The position numbers and the translations under genes are program-made. From Candidatus Paracaedibacteraceae bacterium (GTDB lineage Bacteria > Pseudomonadota > Alphaproteobacteria > Paracaedibacterales > Paracaedibacteraceae): 64,000 nucleotides of DNA. Below the pieces are notes generated by a model. The model ran no database searches, was not told where the DNA came from, and worked only from the letters and a program-made list of their open reading frames with translations. Of the stretch, positions 18,315-26,213 are shown piece after piece (position 1 is the first letter of the stretch; every line of letters begins with the position of its first letter). The stretch is from contig JAHBYI010000002.1 of the NCBI GenBank assembly GCA_019636035.1, forward strand, positions 310,001 through 374,000, written 5' to 3'.

Positions 18315-20141
18315 ATGGTTGCTTGTATGACTAAAGAGAGAGAAACAAATAAATCTTCGGATAAAGCTAAAAAAAAGAAATCTGTAGATTCTCCTAAAGC
18401 TGTAAAAGTAAAAAAAGAGGCTTCTGCTAAGAAAAAAACACCAGTAAAGAAGAGTGTGCCTAAAGTTAAAGCAGAACATCCATGGCTAAAATCTTATCCT
18501 AAAAGTATAAAGTGGGATATCAAAATTCCGGATAACCCCTTGTGGTCTCTTATGGATGATGCCGTTAAAAATGCAGCCGATCGCCCTTGTATTGATTTTC
18601 TGGGTAAGAAATTTACCTATGGTGAAATCGGTGGTTTGATCGATAAAATGGCGCAGGGGCTACAAAAAATTGGTGTAAAAAAGGGGACTAAAGTCGGAAT
18701 TTTTATGCCAAATGCTGTGTATTACGTTATTTCTTATTTTGCGATCCTAAAAGCAGGTGGGATTATTGTTAACTATAATCCGTTGTACACGGATAAAGAA
18801 GTGACGCACCAAATTAATGATTCCCAGACTGAGATTATGATCACGCTTGATCTTGCGATGCTATGCGATAAGCTTGTGCCGTTGATGGGCAAGACGTCCC
18901 TCAAGAAATTGATCGTCTGTTCTGTTGCTAAGAGTTTACCCTTTCCAAAGAATTATTTATTTAGGCTCTTTAAATCCAAAGAAATTGCAAAAATTCAACT
19001 CTCTAATAACATCATTTCCTTTGATGATTTGATTGTTGGAGACGGTCAGTATAAACCTGTAACCGTTAAGCCAAAGGAAGATGTGGCGTTGCTACAGTAT
19101 ACGGGCGGAACAACGGGCGTTCCCAAGGGGGCAATGCTGACCCACAGAAATGTCTACGCCAATGCCTTGCAGGCTCAGATTTGGTTTGAAAAAACAGAAT
19201 ATGGCAAGGAACGTTTCCTTGCGGGATTACCTCTTTTTCACGTGTATGCCATGACTGCTATTATGACCTTGGCGATCCGTAATGCTGCGGAAATGGTGAT
19301 GATGTTTCCGCGTTTTAATGCGCACGATGCCATGAAAATGATTCAAAAGCATAAGATTACATTTTTTCCCGGCGTTCCGACAATGTACAATATGATTTCC
19401 AGCCAGCCTAATGTTTCTAAGATTGACATGACATCGCTAAAGGCGTGTTTATCCGGTGGGGCTGCACTACCTCAGAAAGTCAAAGAAGAGTTTGAATCAC
19501 TGACAGGGTGTAAATTGGTTGAGGCTTATGGCCTGAGTGAAACATCACCTGCAGCGACATCAAATCCAATATACGGCTTGAATAAAACAGGTTCCATTGG
19601 ATTACCATTCCCAGGAACAGAAGTAGCCATTTTATCGCTCGAAAATCCAAAATTGCGTTGCCCTGTTAATGTTAATGGACAGATTGCTATTAAGGGGCCT
19701 CAGGTAATGCTGGGTTATTGGAACCGTCCGGAAGATACAGCCAAAACATTCGAGGGCGAATACCTTTTGACGGGGGATGTTGGGTATATGGATGAAGATG
19801 GGTATACGTTCTTGGTTGATCGTATTAAGGATCTGATTATCTGTAGCGGATTTAATGTATATCCCCGTATGATTGAGGAAGTGATCTATAAGCATCCCGA
19901 TGTTTCTGAGGTCACGGTTATTGGTGTGCCTGATGAAAAACGTGGAGAGACAGTCAAAGCGTTTGTTAAGCTTAAAGATAAACACACTCTTACTGAGCAG
20001 GAATTAACGGATTATCTTAAAGATAAGCTATCGCCGATTGAGATGCCAAAATATATCGAGTTCCGCGATGAGTTGCCTAAAACAATGATTGGTAAGCTAT
20101 CCAAGAAAGAATTAAAGGCTGAGCAAAACCGTCAAACATAA
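18315..20141 (+). CDS. fadD: long-chain-fatty-acid-CoA ligase (FadD-like) with basic N-terminal extension
   Basis: This 608-residue AMP-forming acyl-CoA synthetase has the P-loop YTGGTTGVPKGAML (about 261), LPLFHVYAMT, GYWNRPEDTAKTF, TGDVGYMDEDGYTFLVDRIKD and the C-terminal lysine in PKTMIGKLSKKEL. It activates long-chain fatty acids for beta-oxidation or lipid synthesis. Unusual is a 50-residue, lysine/alanine-rich N-terminus absent from typical FadD. A second in-frame ATG at 18327 may be the true start; neither has a good ribosome site. The gene stands alone between two inverted MITE-like copies. Confidence 0.9.
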   Translation: MVACMTKERETNKSSDKAKKKKSVDSPKAVKVKKEASAKKKTPVKKSVPKVKAEHPWLKSYPKSIKWDIKIPDNPLWSLMDDAVKNAADRPCIDFLGKKFTYGEIGGLIDKMAQGLQKIGVKKGTKVGIFMPNAVYYVISYFAILKAGGIIVNYNPLYTDKEVTHQINDSQTEIMITLDLAMLCDKLVPLMGKTSLKKLIVCSVAKSLPFPKNYLFRLFKSKEIAKIQLSNNIISFDDLIVGDGQYKPVTVKPKEDVALLQYTGGTTGVPKGAMLTHRNVYANALQAQIWFEKTEYGKERFLAGLPLFHVYAMTAIMTLAIRNAAEMVMMFPRFNAHDAMKMIQKHKITFFPGVPTMYNMISSQPNVSKIDMTSLKACLSGGAALPQKVKEEFESLTGCKLVEAYGLSETSPAATSNPIYGLNKTGSIGLPFPGTEVAILSLENPKLRCPVNVNGQIAIKGPQVMLGYWNRPEDTAKTFEGEYLLTGDVGYMDEDGYTFLVDRIKDLIICSGFNVYPRMIEEVIYKHPDVSEVTVIGVPDEKRGETVKAFVKLKDKHTLTEQELTDYLKDKLSPIEMPKYIEFRDELPKTMIGKLSKKELKAEQNRQT

Positions 20142-20144
20142 TAA

Positions 20145-20166
20145 GTTCTAGCTATAGAGCTAGAAC
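20145..20166 (+). terminator. hairpin after the fadD-like gene
   Basis: The 9-bp stem GTTCTAGCT/AGCTAGAAC with loop ATAG starts 4 nt after the stop codon. There is no clear U-tract. The same TCTAGCT words occur in repeat family C, so this may be a repeat fragment serving as a terminator. Confidence 0.4.
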
Positions 20167-20201
20167 CATTTCATGGGGAATAAGGTTATAGATATTGTAT
20201 T

Positions 20202-20358
20202 AACGTGAGTTCGATATAAGAAATAAAATAAAGGGTGCTGATACGCCTTACAATTGGCAGATTTTCTACCTCTCCCACAAGGGGCGAGGTTAGGGATTTC
20301 GCCATTTACAAAGCATCTCGATAACAATTTTTTGTATTTCTTACATCGAATTGACGTT
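20202..20358. mobile_element. MITE-like element, copy 2 (downstream of the ligase gene)
   Basis: This 157-bp element has about 22-bp terminal inverted repeats that match at 19 positions; left end AACGTGAGTTCGATATAAG, right end CTTACATCGAATTGACGTT. Both ends abut TA, the usual target duplication of IS630/Tc1-type elements. The internal part includes GGTGCTGATACGCC and CCTCTCCCACAAGGGGCGAGG. It is in the opposite orientation to copy 1 and carries no coding capacity. Movement would need a transposase elsewhere in the genome. Confidence 0.8.
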
Positions 20359-20360
20359 AT

Positions 20361-20495
20361 TTAGCACAACTTGCACAACAGGACATTATCGACGCATTAA
20401 AACGGGCAGGATTCACAATAGAATCTGACCTTACCAAAATCAAGATGGTGAGTATAATTCCAATCACATGCACGCCATCCAAATTATTGCAGTAA
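20361..20495 (+). pseudogene. possible gene remnant directly beside MITE copy 2
   Basis: A 45-codon open stretch without a start reads LAQLAQQDIIDALKRAGF then TIESDLTKIKMVSIIPIT before a stop. It looks more protein-like than its surroundings and begins 3 bp after the element, so the element may have cut off a gene's 5' part. The opposite strand also has a 76-codon reading frame (20357-20587) that I consider less likely. The evidence is composition only. The rest of the 500-bp gap up to the rpsI terminator shows nothing else I can name. Confidence 0.25.
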
Positions 20496-20595
20496 AACCT
20501 GAGTAATTTATTCTTGCATTCAACTGTCATGGTGCATTGGATTTTGAAGCTCATAACCTCATCTGCCAAGGCAGAGAAACTCCCCATTTTAAAAC

Positions 20596-20624
20596 TAAAA
20601 AAAGCCCTTCGTTGGAAGGGCTTT
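20596..20624 (-). terminator. rho-independent terminator of the rplM-rpsI operon
   Basis: On the minus strand, AAAGCCCTTC and GAAGGGCTTT form a perfect 10-bp stem with loop CAAC and run into TTTTTTTAGTTTT. It begins 18 nt after the rpsI stop codon. Confidence 0.9.
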
Positions 20625-20641
20625 CTTGTTTGCCAATAAGC

Positions 20642-21136
20642 TTAACGCTTGGAGAATTGGAAACGACGACGCGCTTTTGCCAAACCGTATTTCTTACGTT
20701 CGACAACACGGCTGTCACGAGTCAAGAATCCGCCGGCTTTCAATGTACCACGAAGTTCCGGTTCAAAGAATGTTAAGGCACGGCTGATACCATGGCGCAA
20801 CGCACCGGCTTGACCGGATAATCCACCACCTTTGATGGTGCACCAAACATCATATTGAGCTGCACGATTAGCAACACCAAATGGTTGTTGAATCAACATG
20901 CGCAAAACCGGGCGAGCAAAATAGGTATCAAGATCGCGACCGTTGACAAGAATTTTTCCTGTCCCTGGCTTTAACCAAACGCGAGCAATCGCATTTTTAC
21001 GCTTACCTGTTGCGTAGGAACGACCCTTAGCATCAAGTTTTTGCTTGTATGTTACTTTTTCTTCTGTTGTTCCAGCAGGAGCTTGAACCGCAGACTTTAG
21101 ATCTTCTAGACCAACTTTATCTGTAGTGCGTGCCAT
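20642..21136 (-). CDS. rpsI: 30S ribosomal protein S9
   Basis: This 164-residue protein has the S9 core: [53 protein letters not shown] and the C-terminal RRFQFSKR tail that reaches the P-site tRNA. The N-terminal extension of about 35 residues is typical of alphaproteobacteria. It lies 2 nt after rplM, the universal order. Confidence 0.97.
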   Translation of the reverse strand: MARTTDKVGLEDLKSAVQAPAGTTEEKVTYKQKLDAKGRSYATGKRKNAIARVWLKPGTGKILVNGRDLDTYFARPVLRMLIQQPFGVANRAAQYDVWCTIKGGGLSGQAGALRHGISRALTFFEPELRGTLKAGGFLTRDSRVVERKKYGLAKARRRFQFSKR

Positions 21137-21138
21137 TA

Positions 21139-21603
21139 TTAAATGCTCCTTGCATTCTTGCGATTCATAGCTGCAATATCCAAAACTTCTGGGTTTTGTG
21201 CTACATGTGGATGATTAGAACCTGCGTATACGCGCAAGTTGCCCATGATTTGACGACCCAACGGACCGCGTGGAACCATACGCTCAACAGCTTTTTGGAT
21301 AACGCGTTCTGGGTGCTTTCCGGTGATGATTTGACCGATTGTCCGTTCTTTAATTCCACCGGCATAACCTGTGTGCCAGAAGAACTTCTTTTGAGCAAGC
21401 TTATCGCCTGTCAAGTGAACTTTTTCTGCATTAATAATAATAACGTTATCGCCACAATCAACATGAGGCGTATAAGATGCTTTGTGTTTACCGCGTAAAC
21501 GGTTTGCAACCAAAGAAGCTAGACGACCAAGAATCAGATCTTGTGCGTCAATAAGAATCCATTTCTTTTTGACTTCACTTGGTTTAATAGACAATGTACG
21601 CAT
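21139..21603 (-). CDS. rplM: 50S ribosomal protein L13
   Basis: This 154-residue protein has the L13 features: [49 protein letters not shown] and [14 protein letters not shown]. It is the first gene of the rplM-rpsI operon and is preceded by a 287-bp gap shared with the divergent transporter gene, containing a perfect TTGACA box for this operon. Confidence 0.97.
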   Translation of the reverse strand: MRTLSIKPSEVKKKWILIDAQDLILGRLASLVANRLRGKHKASYTPHVDCGDNVIIINAEKVHLTGDKLAQKKFFWHTGYAGGIKERTIGQIITGKHPERVIQKAVERMVPRGPLGRQIMGNLRVYAGSNHPHVAQNPEVLDIAAMNRKNARSI

Positions 21604-21639
21604 GACATTAAACCTTAATTTCTATAATTAAAACTGACC

Positions 21640-21670
21640 CTAATATCCCATAACAGACTCATTCTGTCAA
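21640..21670 (-). promoter_or_regulatory. putative promoter of rplM-rpsI
   Basis: On the minus strand a perfect TTGACA (21670-21665) is followed after 17-19 nt by GATATT/TATTAG (21647-21640), about 37 nt before the start codon. The -35 box is good and the -10 box is poor, so the exact -10 placement is uncertain. Confidence 0.4.
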
Positions 21671-21890
21671 ACAAAATAATGTGGTATTTTGATACCGTTT
21701 CTAGATAAATCGTTCACCTTGTTATTTTAATATATTTAGAGAATACAGATAGTTAGTTTTATGAAATAGTTTGAAATATTAAAAAGTCTTGCCCATATAA
21801 GAGTAAATTTGGTATTTGTTAATAATACCGTTTAGGGAGTCTGTGGATGGGACTTGACCTTAATATAATAACTAACCTTTTAGGTGGTTT

Positions 21891-23243
21891 ATGAAACATA
21901 ATACAGATGTCGCGGGAACAATAGGTTCTGTTGCAATGTCAAGCGGTGCTAAATCTTCTGGTAATTCAGAATTGTATCGCTATTGGCAAGTCCGCATTCT
22001 TTACTCATTGACATTTGGTTACGCAGCATTTTATCTCGTGCGCCAAAATTTCAATTTTGCCTTGCCTGTCCTTGTTGAGGAATATGGTTATTCGCGCATG
22101 GAATTAGGCTACATCATGTCATTTTGGCAGGTTGTTTATGGTATCGGTAAGTTTGTTAATGGCTATTACAGCGATCGGTCGAATGCTCGTCGCTTTATGA
22201 GCATTGGGTTGCTTTTGTCGGCACTGACATGCTTAATGATGGGATTTGGAACGGCCTATTGGTTCTTTGCTGTGGTTTGGGGGATTAATGCTTGGGTTCA
22301 ATCCATGGGGTGGCCTCCGGTTGCTAAGCTTTTGCCGCGTTGGTATGCACCGACAGAATTAGGGACAGTGTGGGGCATTGCCAATATTTCCCACCAAGTG
22401 GGGGGGGCTGTGATTGCAGCACTGTCCGGTTTTATTATTCCGATGTATGGCTGGCAGAGTTTCTTTTTCTTACCGGCTGTGGCGTCATTAATTATGGCAG
22501 GGTTTTTGTTTGAGCGTTTGCGAGATACCCCGAAATCACTGGGATTGGAGTCAATCGAAGTGCATCGCGGGTTGGCTCAATCCGAAGCTGAAGTTGAAGA
22601 CAATGACGATGGTAATGATATTACGCCGTTGGAAGTTATTAAAACCCTTGCGCAGAGCCGTAACCTTTGGTTTGTTTGCCTCGGGAACATGTTTTTATAC
22701 ATTGTTCGTATGGGTGTTTTGACGTGGGCACCAACCTTTCTCAAAGAAAGTAAAGGGGCGGCTTTTATGGCCTCAGGCCTTCAAGTTATGGGTTTTGACC
22801 TTGCTGGAATGGTTGGCGGTATTACAGCTGGGTATTTGTCGGACAAGGTTTTCAAAGGGCGTCGTGGTCCTGTTAGCTTTTTCTTTATGGTTGCCCTTGT
22901 TGGTGCTTTGATTTATTTCTGGACAGTCCCTGCTGGTCATGATTATCTCAATGCGATTGCTATGGTTTTGGTTGGATTTTTTGTGTATGGCCCTCAAGTC
23001 TTAGTTGGTGTGGCTGCTGCTGATTTTTCCACAAAGAAAACCGTTGGTATGGCCGTTGGTGTTACAGGGACTTTTGCCTATGTTGGTAGTGCCTTAAGTG
23101 GTATTATTGTGGGGTGGCTTGCTGACCAATATGGCTGGAACGCAGGATTTATTTTCTTTATTGGCTCTGCTGTGTTATCCTGTATCTGTTTTGCCCTGAC
23201 ATGGACAGCACGGGCTGCTATATTAGACAAGAATAAAGTTTGA
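21891..23243 (+). CDS. OPA-family organophosphate:phosphate antiporter (GlpT/UhpT-like MFS)
   Basis: This 450-residue MFS protein has about twelve membrane segments. The N-terminus YRYWQVRILYSLTFGYAAFY then LVRQNFNFALPVL, with GKFVNGYYSDRSNARRFM and WGINAWVQSMGWPPVAKLL, are hallmarks of the organophosphate antiporters (GlpT, UhpT, UhpC, PgtP). Such carriers exchange phosphate for glycerol-3-P, hexose-6-P or phosphoglycerate. In intracellular bacteria they draw phosphorylated sugars from host cytosol. Substrate cannot be fixed from sequence. A UhpC-like sensor role is less likely as no uhpAB genes are nearby. The ribosome site AGGTGG is good. Confidence 0.88.
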   Translation: MKHNTDVAGTIGSVAMSSGAKSSGNSELYRYWQVRILYSLTFGYAAFYLVRQNFNFALPVLVEEYGYSRMELGYIMSFWQVVYGIGKFVNGYYSDRSNARRFMSIGLLLSALTCLMMGFGTAYWFFAVVWGINAWVQSMGWPPVAKLLPRWYAPTELGTVWGIANISHQVGGAVIAALSGFIIPMYGWQSFFFLPAVASLIMAGFLFERLRDTPKSLGLESIEVHRGLAQSEAEVEDNDDGNDITPLEVIKTLAQSRNLWFVCLGNMFLYIVRMGVLTWAPTFLKESKGAAFMASGLQVMGFDLAGMVGGITAGYLSDKVFKGRRGPVSFFFMVALVGALIYFWTVPAGHDYLNAIAMVLVGFFVYGPQVLVGVAAADFSTKKTVGMAVGVTGTFAYVGSALSGIIVGWLADQYGWNAGFIFFIGSAVLSCICFALTWTARAAILDKNKV

Positions 23244-23300
23244 CAAATTTTATGAAAATTGTTGGTTATTGTTAATTTATTTTGTTAAGATTGAACTACT

Positions 23301-23912
23301 ATGAAACAAGAAGCACATGCATTTAATCTCGTGAATCCTTCTCAATTAAGCTTTAGAGCACCAAAGACAATCGTCCTTGTTGGATTAATGGGGGCAGGGA
23401 AGACGAGTATTGGCCGTCGTTTGGCAAAGCGTCTTGATGTTGACTTTTTTGATTCTGATCATGAAGTTGAGGTTGCGGCCGGATGCCCGATCAAAGAGAT
23501 TTTTAATGTTTATGGCGAAGATGCGTTTCGTATTGGTGAGTTCCGTGTGATTAATCGCTTGCTTGACCAAGATACCCATGTTCTTGCAACAGGCGGTGGT
23601 TCCTTTATGGAAGAAAATACACGTAACGTAATTAAAGACAAGGCTATTTCGGTTTGGCTAAAGGCGGATTTGAATACTTTGGTTGCTCGCGTCTCAAGAA
23701 GAACGGATCGTCCTTTGCTCGAAGATGCCGAGGCTCATCACGATGTCTTGGCTGATTTAATTCAAGAACGGTATCCCGTTTATCAAGAGGCTGATGTGGT
23801 TGTTGATACATTCGATGAACCAACCAATACAACTGTTGATCGTGTTATTGTTGCTCTGGCTGAATATATTCGCGATCGTTTTCCAAAAGATTACGTTTTA
23901 AAATCACTGTAA
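23301..23912 (+). CDS. aroK: shikimate kinase
   Basis: This 203-residue P-loop enzyme has Walker A GLMGAGKTSIGRRLA, FFDSDHEVEVAAG, the shikimate-binding GGGSFMEENTR and the lid RRTDRPLL. It phosphorylates shikimate on the way to chorismate. The N-terminus extends about 20 residues before the fold, as in alphaproteobacterial forms. aroB, its usual alphaproteobacterial partner, does not follow; an EipB-like gene does, 28 nt downstream. Confidence 0.94.
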   Translation: MKQEAHAFNLVNPSQLSFRAPKTIVLVGLMGAGKTSIGRRLAKRLDVDFFDSDHEVEVAAGCPIKEIFNVYGEDAFRIGEFRVINRLLDQDTHVLATGGGSFMEENTRNVIKDKAISVWLKADLNTLVARVSRRTDRPLLEDAEAHHDVLADLIQERYPVYQEADVVVDTFDEPTNTTVDRVIVALAEYIRDRFPKDYVLKSL

Positions 23913-23940
23913 GTTATTGATGAGACACATAGAGGTTTAA

Positions 23941-25056
23941 ATGAAGTTCTCAAGTCGTGTTCTATTTTACGTGGCTGTGTCTCATTCTACAGTTATGGCT
24001 GAAAATGCACCTTCTGGTGGTTTTTTTGAGGGTGTTAAGAGCTTTTTTGTGCAAAAGAAAGCTGAGACCGAATCTAAACCCCAGGTTCAAGAAACTGCTG
24101 CAACATCCACTCTTAAAGATGATTCTTCAGCTACAGCACCAACTTTGGGTGTGTGGGGGACGCTGAATCGCTTTTTTCAAGAAAAAACATCCGGTGTAAA
24201 CACGGCTGAGACTATCAAAACGCAATCACCTGTGCCGGCAAAAGCAATTGCCAGTGAGGTTGAGCCAATACCTGCCGATCAGGTTTTTAAGGGAAATAAT
24301 AAATCGGACGCTATCAAAGCCGAACATTCTGCTGAGATTGCTTCCCACAAAGCTAAGTACACAATTTCCCTAGAGAAAAATTTTGGTGATGATGTGTCAG
24401 ATGCTTCCGGTGAAATGCTAATCAATGTTTATGATGCCGGGGATGGTTTTGTTTTTGAGCAGAATTCATCCTTGACCATTTACAATGGAGATGGTGAGGG
24501 GGAGCAAATCGTCACGAATTTGGTGACATGGCAGGATTATGAGGGGAATCGATATCGTTTTACCTCTCGGACAGTTCGCAACGGTGAAGAAGAGGAGCTG
24601 ATTAAGGGAGAAGCGGTGAAAGACTCATCGGCTCATCAAACTGTCATTAAGTATACAAAACCCGGTGAATCTGAAGTAAGAACATCATTTGATACAATTT
24701 TCCCTTTACATCACTTGATTAATGCTCTGAAAGAAGCAAAATTGGGTAAGGCAGCCGTATCAAACGTTGTTTTTGATGGCAGCAGTGAAACCCATGAAGC
24801 TGTGTCTGTTGATACATTGCTTGGGGCACCTAAGAAATCAGATTTAAAAATTAAGTCAGATAAAGATATTTCGACTTCATCCGTTTGGCCGATGCGTTTG
24901 GCTGTTTATGCCCCGGGAAGTAACGGTTCAGAACCGGATTATGAAATGGTTCAGAATGTTTTCGATAGTGGCGTCATTAAGGACATGACCTTAGACTACG
25001 GATCATTTCAGGTTAAGGCGACTTTGAGCGAAATTGATTTTTACGATACGAAGTGA
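23941..25056 (+). CDS. eipB: EipB-family (DUF1849) periplasmic envelope-integrity protein
   Basis: This 371-residue protein starts with a weak signal peptide. Residues up to about 120 are low-complexity with two amphipathic FF motifs (FFEGVKSFFVQKK, TLNRFFQEK). The rest matches DUF1849/EipB: DAGDGFVFEQNSSLTIYNGD, YRFTSRTVRNGEEE, TIFPLHHLINAL, NVVFDGSSETHEAV, SVWPMRLAVYAPG, and YEMVQNVFDSGVIKDMTLDY. EipB is a beta-spiral protein needed for envelope integrity in Brucella. The position that is cysteine in other EipB proteins (DxCDGW) is glycine here and the whole protein has no cysteine, so the conserved disulfide is absent. Confidence 0.75.
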   Translation: MKFSSRVLFYVAVSHSTVMAENAPSGGFFEGVKSFFVQKKAETESKPQVQETAATSTLKDDSSATAPTLGVWGTLNRFFQEKTSGVNTAETIKTQSPVPAKAIASEVEPIPADQVFKGNNKSDAIKAEHSAEIASHKAKYTISLEKNFGDDVSDASGEMLINVYDAGDGFVFEQNSSLTIYNGDGEGEQIVTNLVTWQDYEGNRYRFTSRTVRNGEEEELIKGEAVKDSSAHQTVIKYTKPGESEVRTSFDTIFPLHHLINALKEAKLGKAAVSNVVFDGSSETHEAVSVDTLLGAPKKSDLKIKSDKDISTSSVWPMRLAVYAPGSNGSEPDYEMVQNVFDSGVIKDMTLDYGSFQVKATLSEIDFYDTK

Positions 25057-25286
25057 TGACGGGTATTGTCAAAAAATCGGTCGACTTATTTGGCCATCAG
25101 ACTTCTGTTTCTATGGAAGCAGAGTTTTGGGATACTCTTAAATCTATTGCGTCTGAGCAAAATAAATCGATCCGCCAGATTATCCTTGATGTGGATACTA
25201 AACGTCTACAGGAAGGATCTACGTATAATCTTTCCGGAAGCCTACGCGTCTTTATCTTAAATTATGTTCTAGCTAGAACCCTTTAA
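25056..25286 (+). CDS. ribbon-helix-helix (RHH_4) domain protein
   Basis: This 76-77 residue protein matches the alphaproteobacterial RHH_4 family: VKKSVDLFGHQTSVSMEAEF then FWDTLKSIASEQNKSIRQII and NLSGSLRVFILNYVL. Such proteins are small, probably DNA-binding, and of unknown target. The start ATG overlaps the eipB stop (TGATG), implying coupled translation; a GTG at 25053 is the alternative. A 14-bp palindrome, GTTCTAGCTAGAAC, spans the last codons. Confidence 0.8.
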   Translation: MTGIVKKSVDLFGHQTSVSMEAEFWDTLKSIASEQNKSIRQIILDVDTKRLQEGSTYNLSGSLRVFILNYVLARTL

Positions 25287-25292
25287 TCCAGA

Positions 25293-26132
25293 TCACTCAC
25301 CGGTATCTGCCTGAGCGGTACCCACGTGCATTCCTGAATCGCCTTCGCCTTCATCCGTGGTGCTAGACGAGCTGCTTGAACTGCTTTCACTGGATGCTAA
25401 ACTTGAGGACGATGAAGAAAGATCATCACAACTATCGGGGGAATTTGGATAATAAAATAGATAAACCTTTTCCGGTCTATCTTCAAAGGCTGCTGTTACT
25501 TCATCCATGTTGTATAAAGCGTTATCAACAAAAATGATATTATCAGGTTTTTCATTAAGAAAATCTTGATCAATCAAGAGTTTCATCGTTTCGCCTTTGA
25601 CTTGATTTCCACCTGAAAATACAATCTGGTTAGACATAATTGCCTTTAGCTCTCGGCCTGTTCCTGATTGTGCCATGCTACCGGCAATAGTTAGCTCTGA
25701 GAGATTATTGCTTTTTAAAGCACCATTTTTTAACCAATCAGGGCCTAATTTTTTGCGCATTTCATTAACCTGATCAACAATAAGGTCGTCTATTTCCTCT
25801 TTTGGATAGTACCTTCCATCGGTTATTCCTCCTTCGATACCCACACCTTTTAAGCGTGCTGTTAGGATAAAAGCCTTAATTCTCTTGGTGTGGAGGTCTA
25901 TAATTGCTTTTGTTGTCTTAAATCCTTCACGAAGCTCGTAGTTTCCTTCTTCAGAGCTTATTGTTTGATCCCAATCTAAAGCAGCTATGGTTTTTTCTGA
26001 TGGGTCAATCTTTGAGATGGCATCTTTGATTTCTGTTATGCTCCGTATACATTGTGCCTGAACTATTTCTGCTTGAGATTTTGTAAGCCCTGTCCCAATT
26101 AACATAGCTAGAATAAGTGATATTTTATTCAT
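25293..26132 (-). CDS. secreted HAD-like protein (DUF2608 type) with Ser-rich tail
   Basis: This 279-residue protein starts at 26132 (MNKISLILAMLIGTGLTKSQ) after AGGGATTGTG; an upstream start at 26162 is less likely. A signal peptide is followed by a HAD-like motif ALDWDQTISS (D53/D55), then FILTARLKG, and IIFVDNALYN as the possible acidic motif. This is the DUF2608 layout found in several intracellular bacteria. The C-terminal 45 residues are dominated by serine plus Asp/Glu, low complexity. A paralogue lies at 30091. Catalysis is unproven: the fourth motif residue differs (Gln in DWDQT). Confidence 0.65.
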   Translation of the reverse strand: MNKISLILAMLIGTGLTKSQAEIVQAQCIRSITEIKDAISKIDPSEKTIAALDWDQTISSEEGNYELREGFKTTKAIIDLHTKRIKAFILTARLKGVGIEGGITDGRYYPKEEIDDLIVDQVNEMRKKLGPDWLKNGALKSNNLSELTIAGSMAQSGTGRELKAIMSNQIVFSGGNQVKGETMKLLIDQDFLNEKPDNIIFVDNALYNMDEVTAAFEDRPEKVYLFYYPNSPDSCDDLSSSSSSLASSESSSSSSSSTTDEGEGDSGMHVGTAQADTGE

Positions 26133-26213
26133 CACAATCCCTGATCTATAGTAAATATACAATACAGAATAGTATAGATCAGTTAATATATAGTTAACTT
26201 TAGAGGGATTATG

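Noticed and set aside
20357-20587. A 76-codon cysteine-containing frame on the minus strand downstream of the fadD-like gene
   Set aside because: It has no homologue I recognise, starts in a non-conserved gap and ends at the MITE edge. Composition is that of a chance frame.
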